Origin: Mycobacterium palustre | GTDB taxonomy: Bacteria; Actinomycetota; Actinomycetes; Mycobacteriales; Mycobacteriaceae | Direction of reading: 5' to 3' | Length of the DNA: 64,000 nt | Assembly: GCF_002101785.1 (NCBI RefSeq) | Contig: NZ_LQPJ01000109.1 | Span: 1 to 64,000 of the forward strand | Shown: positions 60,304 to 64,000 of the stretch, piece by piece | How positions within the stretch are numbered: position 1 is the first letter of the stretch | How the letters are laid out: each line of letters opens with the position of its first letter | Notes under the pieces: generated by a model | The model's input: only the letters and a program-made list of their open reading frames with translations | What the model was told of the DNA's origin: nothing | Databases searched by the model: none | Program-made: the position numbers and the translations under genes

Positions 60304-62274
60304 CTAGGGGTGGGTCGCCGGGGCGTTGCCGCGCCATTCGTAGATCTTGGCCCCACCGTTGTCGTAGATCAGCGCCCACGACGTCGATTTCTCCAGCGAG
60401 ATTAGTCCGTCGGGCGTAGCAAACCCTCTCACGTTGGGCACGCTGGTCAGGATGTACCTGATGTTGAGCGCCCTGATCGCCTCGACCACCTTCGGATCGG
60501 AATCGCCTTTGCGCGCCGAGGTCCAGAAGATGTAGCGGTAGTAACCCGGGCCGGTCTGCTGCGGGAAGTCGTAGTGGGTCCACAGTGGGTGCAGGTCGGC
60601 CACGGCGTACATCCACGCGGTCCCGTCGACGTTGGAGTTGCCGACCACCGTGTCGCGGGCGCCGGGCAGCTTGGCCAGGTAGGCCATCGCCATCAGGTCG
60701 CGCTGGTCGACCATCACCGAGTCGTACTTGTCACCGAACAGCACCAAGTGCCGGTAGAGGTAGTGCCGGCCGCTGAGCACGGTGGCCACCAGAAGAAGGA
60801 CCGCCGTGGCGGCGGTCCAGATCGGGGCGCGTACCCGAATGAAAGGGTCGGTGACCCGTCTGGCCAGCGCGACCGCCCCCGCGACGACCGCGAACAAGGC
60901 GATGGCGGCCATCGGGGTCACCAGCATCGTCACCACCGCCGTCAGCCGCCGCGGGTCGTTGTAGAAGAACTGGCTGAACTCCTCGATGGCCCGCCCGACC
61001 GGGTTGCGAAAAGGCGCCCCCGAGTAAATGGTCGCCACGGTCAGCACCAGCCACACGGCCGGCGGCCACCAGATCCGTTTGTAAAGCAGCATCGCCATGC
61101 CGACGTACATGAGCACGACCAGGCCGTACTGGATCGGGAAGTCGTTGAGGTGGCGGGTGTGCAGCAGCAGCGCGTCGATGATGCCCTGCTTGACGCTCTT
61201 GAAGCTCGGGAACGCGTGCCCGGCGATGATGTCGGCCTGGCGCAGCACGCCGATGAATTGCGGCGCGAGGATGGCCGCCGTCGGCGCCGCCACCGCGGCC
61301 AGCGTCAGCACGTCGGGCAGCCGACCGCGCGCCGGGTGCCACAGCGCGTCCAGCAACCACCAGCCCAGCAGGAACAGGATCACGATGAATCCGCCGGTGA
61401 GGTGCATCGACAGCACACCGACCAGCGCCAGCACGGCGACCGGGATGCGGTCGCGGTGACGCAGCGTCGACGCGATCAAAACGAACGTCGGGATCGCGAC
61501 GCCGTAGGCGGCCAGGTTGGGCATCGCGGCGACGCCGAACTCGACGTAGGGCACCGAGGTGAACGACGCCGACAGCGCGGCCGCGGTGGCCGACACCCCG
61601 GCCGTGCGCCACTGGGAGCTGATCGGGCGCAACAGGAACCAGGTGAGGGTCGCCGCGCTGGACGGAAACAGCCACACCGACGCGGCCAGCGCGCACAGCG
61701 TGTAGCCGGTGGTGGGCGCGGCGTCGGTGAGCTGGCAGAAGACGGACGTCAGGGCGTGCAACACCGATGGGTAGTACAGCGGCTGGTGCGTCTCGACGTT
61801 GCGCAGCTCGCCCATGTGGGTCGACGACGCCTGGCCGGTGTCGAGGATGTAGCGCACCGTGTTGGCGTGCCACACCGCGTCCCAGGTGCTCGGGATCGAC
61901 TCCCAATGCGTCAGGCCGCGGTACCCCGCCCACATGATCAGCGCGGCGCCCAGCACCACCCCCGTCGCCACCAGCGCCCCCGGGCCGCGGCCGATGCCGC
62001 GCGCCTCCGCCTCGGCATCGCGGTAGCGGGCCAGCAGCAGCTGCAGACCCGTCGCGACCGCACACACCACGGCCAGTGTGGCCAGCGCAGTCCAACCGTT
62101 CCAAGGGATTCCGAGCGCCCCGAAGGGGATGATCGCCAGCGCCACCACGCCGTAGGTGAGCGCGGGGCCGACCACGAGAGCGACCGGCCAGGTTAGCTGG
62201 GTGATCCGCGCGACTACGGCACCGGGGGCTATCAGCAAGAACAGTGCGATCAGCGTTCCGATCCAGAGCCCCAC
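60304..62274 (-). CDS. GT-C membrane glycosyltransferase (Rv3779 type)
   Basis: A 656-residue polytopic protein of the size of Rv3779, which is reported to transfer galactosamine from a polyprenyl phosphate donor to arabinogalactan. About 12 hydrophobic helices start at once (GLWIGTLIALFLLIAPGAVV), and the C-terminal soluble region ends in NGGAKIYEWRG. The GTG at 62274 is the first start after the divergent intergenic region that gives a helix at the N terminus; the longer frame to 62661 would overlap the opposite gene. It ends 23 bases upstream of the bpa TTG. Confidence 0.88.
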   Translation of the reverse strand: MGLWIGTLIALFLLIAPGAVVARITQLTWPVALVVGPALTYGVVALAIIPFGALGIPWNGWTALATLAVVCAVATGLQLLLARYRDAEAEARGIGRGPGALVATGVVLGAALIMWAGYRGLTHWESIPSTWDAVWHANTVRYILDTGQASSTHMGELRNVETHQPLYYPSVLHALTSVFCQLTDAAPTTGYTLCALAASVWLFPSSAATLTWFLLRPISSQWRTAGVSATAAALSASFTSVPYVEFGVAAMPNLAAYGVAIPTFVLIASTLRHRDRIPVAVLALVGVLSMHLTGGFIVILFLLGWWLLDALWHPARGRLPDVLTLAAVAAPTAAILAPQFIGVLRQADIIAGHAFPSFKSVKQGIIDALLLHTRHLNDFPIQYGLVVLMYVGMAMLLYKRIWWPPAVWLVLTVATIYSGAPFRNPVGRAIEEFSQFFYNDPRRLTAVVTMLVTPMAAIALFAVVAGAVALARRVTDPFIRVRAPIWTAATAVLLLVATVLSGRHYLYRHLVLFGDKYDSVMVDQRDLMAMAYLAKLPGARDTVVGNSNVDGTAWMYAVADLHPLWTHYDFPQQTGPGYYRYIFWTSARKGDSDPKVVEAIRALNIRYILTSVPNVRGFATPDGLISLEKSTSWALIYDNGGAKIYEWRGNAPATHP

Positions 62275-62395
62275 TCGACTAGTATGGCTGGCCGGGTGAC
62301 CTGGCTCGCGATGCCTCCGTCCGGGGAGAACGCCGATAGGGCACCCGCTACCGCCACGATTTGGCGGGAATTGCGGAAGCTTTAAGGTGGCTGGC

Positions 62396-63592
62396 ATGGC
62401 TTTCGACGTCGCCCGGGTGCGCGGACTGCATCCGTCGCTGGGTGACGGGTGGGTGCACTTCGACGCCCCGGCCGGCATGCTGATTCCCGATTCCGTGGCG
62501 ACGACGGTGTCGACCGCCTTCCGCCGGTCCGCCGCCACCACCGGCGGCGCGCACCCTTCGGCGCGGCGCAGTGTGGCCGTGCTCGAGGCGGCGCGCGCGG
62601 CGGTGGCCGATTTGTTCAACGCCGACCCGGCCGGCGTGGTGCTGGGCGCCGATCGCGCCATCCTGCTGTCGTCGCTGGCCGAGGCGTCGTCCTCGCGGGC
62701 CGGCCTGGGCTATGAGGTGATCGTCAGCCGCCTCGACGACGAGGCCAACATCGCGCCGTGGCTGCGGGCGGCGCACCGCTACGGCGCCAAGGTCAAGTGG
62801 GCCGAGATCGACATCGAGACCGGCGAGCTGCCGACGTGGCAGTGGGAAAGCCTGGTCGGCAAGTCGACCCGGCTGGTCGCCGTCGCGTCGGCGTCGGCCA
62901 CGCTGGGCACCGTCACCGACCTGCGGGCGATGACCAAGCTGGTGCACGACGTCGGCGGCCTGGTGGTGGTCGACCACTCCGCGGCCGCGCCGTACCGCTT
63001 GCTCGACGTCAAGGAGACCGACGCCGACGTGGTCGCGGTGAACGCGCTGGCCTGGGGCGGCCCGCCGATCGGGGCGCTGGTGTTCCGCGACCCGGCGCTG
63101 ATCAACACGTTCAGCTCGATCGCGAACGACCCGCACGCCGCCGGCCCCGCCCGGCTGGAGGTCGGGGTGCATCAGTTCGGCCTGCTGGCCGGCGTGGTCG
63201 CCAGCATCGAATACCTCGCCGCGCTCGACGAGACCGCGCGCGGCGGCCGCCGCGAACGCCTGTCGTTGTCGATGCAGTCGGCCACCTCGTACATGAACCG
63301 GGTGTTCGACTACCTGATGGTGTCGCTGCGGTCGCTGCCGCTGGTGATGGTGATCGGCCGCCCGGAGGCGCGCATCCCGGTCGTCAGCTTCGCCCTGCAG
63401 GACGTGCCCGCCGAGCGGGTGGTGCAGCGGCTGGCGGACAATGGGGTGCTGGCCATCGGCAACGAGAGCTCGCGCGCGCTCGACGTGCTGGGAGTCAACG
63501 ATGTGGGTGGCGCCGTGACGGTCGGGCTGGCGCATTATTCGACGACGGCCGAGGTGGATCAGTTGGTGCGCGCCCTGGCGTCGTTGGGGTAA
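62396..63592 (+). CDS. Class V aminotransferase-fold protein lacking the PLP lysine
   Basis: A 398-residue protein of the cysteine desulfurase/class V aminotransferase fold, Rv3778c. Fold blocks include [34 protein letters not shown], the substrate/cofactor segment [13 protein letters not shown] and [14 protein letters not shown]. In SufS/NifS enzymes the cofactor lysine stands before GPTG; here the aligned residue is A219 in NALAWGGPP, so the Schiff-base lysine is missing. The function may be non-catalytic or different. The ATG at 62396 follows AAGG at 62384-62387; a GTG at 62387 is less likely. It is divergent from the Rv3779-type gene. Confidence 0.85.
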   Translation: MAFDVARVRGLHPSLGDGWVHFDAPAGMLIPDSVATTVSTAFRRSAATTGGAHPSARRSVAVLEAARAAVADLFNADPAGVVLGADRAILLSSLAEASSSRAGLGYEVIVSRLDDEANIAPWLRAAHRYGAKVKWAEIDIETGELPTWQWESLVGKSTRLVAVASASATLGTVTDLRAMTKLVHDVGGLVVVDHSAAAPYRLLDVKETDADVVAVNALAWGGPPIGALVFRDPALINTFSSIANDPHAAGPARLEVGVHQFGLLAGVVASIEYLAALDETARGGRRERLSLSMQSATSYMNRVFDYLMVSLRSLPLVMVIGRPEARIPVVSFALQDVPAERVVQRLADNGVLAIGNESSRALDVLGVNDVGGAVTVGLAHYSTTAEVDQLVRALASLG

Positions 63593-63605
63593 ACCGCCCG
63601 GGCGC

Positions 63606-63665
63606 CGCGAGCGTGACGCCACTGCGAAACTCGGGTGCTCAAATCGCAGCTCAGTTACGCTCGCG
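63606..63665. repeat. Structured intergenic inverted repeat (bidirectional terminator)
   Basis: A 60-base dyad between convergent genes: outer arms CGCGAGCGTGAC and GTTACGCTCGCG pair at 11 of 12 positions; inner arms CTGCGA and TCGCAG also pair. It may be a dispersed mycobacterial repeat and likely ends transcription from both sides. Confidence 0.72.
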
Positions 63666-63671
63666 AACCGG

Positions 63672-64000
63672 TCAGACCGTCAGCACAATCTTCCCGGTGA
63701 TCTTGCCCGCGGCCAGGTCCTGGTGCGCGTCGCCGGCCCGCTGGATCGGCATCCGGGCGCCGATGATCGGCCGCACCCGGCCGTCGGCAATCATCGGCCA
63801 TACCGACGCGGCCACCGCGCGCACGATCTCGCTCTTGCCGTTCGGGCCGCTCGTCGGGCGGCCCCGCAGCGTGGTGCCGATGACCCGCGCCCGCTTGGCC
63901 AACAGCTTGCCGATGTTGAGCTCGCCCTTGATCCCGCCCTGCATGCCGATGATGACCAGCTGCCCGTCGGCGGCCAGGGCGTCGATGTTGCGGTCCAGAT
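63672..64000 (-). CDS. NAD(P)H quinone oxidoreductase (partial, cut by window end)
   Basis: The last 109 residues of a quinone oxidoreductase of the zeta-crystallin/QOR type, corresponding to Rv3777. Visible is the end of a medium-chain dehydrogenase: ADGQLVIIGMQGGIKGELN, the KRARVIGTTLRGRP segment and the usual C terminus HQDLAAGKITGKIVLTV. No zinc-binding cysteines are seen in this part. The frame runs off the right end of the window, so the start lies beyond 64000. It reduces quinones with NADPH by family; the physiological role is unknown. Confidence 0.85.
   Translation of the reverse strand, partial: LDRNIDALAADGQLVIIGMQGGIKGELNIGKLLAKRARVIGTTLRGRPTSGPNGKSEIVRAVAASVWPMIADGRVRPIIGARMPIQRAGDAHQDLAAGKITGKIVLTV

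Noticed and set aside
62387-62395. GTG start for the aminotransferase-type gene
   Set aside because: The ATG at 62396 has AAGG at 62384-62387 at good spacing; the GTG would overlap that site.

Overview
The window is high-G+C actinobacterial chromosome from a slow-growing Mycobacterium. It is best read as the arabinogalactan/mycolate cell-wall locus corresponding, in inverted orientation, to Rv3831 down to Rv3777 of M. tuberculosis. Three features point to the M. avium complex or a close relative: embR sits next to embA, the sulfolipid-1 block expected between the Rv3829c and Rv3818 homologues is absent, and a PE protein without PGRS repeats stands where PE_PGRS62 is found. All homology calls come from reading translated sequence against remembered family members; no database search was run.

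Layout. 0-3 kb: a DUF2834-type membrane protein, a TetR regulator and an FAD oxidoreductase, tied together by two copies of one palindromic operator. 3-9.7 kb: a metallo-beta-lactamase/Rieske protein with a small overlapping partner, three tandem acyltransferases, a HAD phosphatase and a PE protein. 9.7-19.5 kb: a peptidoglycan amidase and Erp, then the galactan/arabinan operon glf-glfT2-PAP2-ubiA-aftB. 19.8-32.1 kb: mycolate assembly and transfer (fbpA, fbpD, an Rv3802c-type lipase, fadD32-pks13-accD4). 32-34.8 kb: fadE35, a DUF1918 protein and a secreted hypothetical. 34.8-47.4 kb: the emb arabinosyltransferases, with embA-embB separated from embC by embR and an ArsR/SRPBCC/DinB-like cassette. 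47.4-52.4 kb: aftA, dprE2, dprE1, a GtrA-type protein and a Gre-like factor.

52.4-57.2 kb is an accessory island. It has a gene-free stretch, a 13E12-type DUF222-HNH protein, a small PE-like protein, and a PPE protein carrying a C-terminal barnase-type ribonuclease domain. The PPE stop codon overlaps the start of a gene whose product has a barstar-like domain. This looks like an ESX-secreted polymorphic toxin with its immunity gene, and it is the most novel content of the window. It occupies the place of Rv3784-Rv3787c. 57.2-64 kb returns to the conserved order: wzm, glfT1, wzt (galactan initiation and export), the proteasome activator bpa, an Rv3779-type GT-C protein, an aminotransferase-fold protein lacking the usual PLP lysine, and the end of a quinone oxidoreductase.

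How the genes work together: UbiA, the PAP2 phosphatase and DprE1/DprE2 make decaprenyl-phospho-arabinose. Glf supplies UDP-galactofuranose; GlfT1 and GlfT2 build galactan, and Wzm/Wzt export it. AftA, EmbA/B/C and AftB add arabinan. AccD4, FadD32 and Pks13 condense mycolates, and FbpA transfers them to the finished arabinan.
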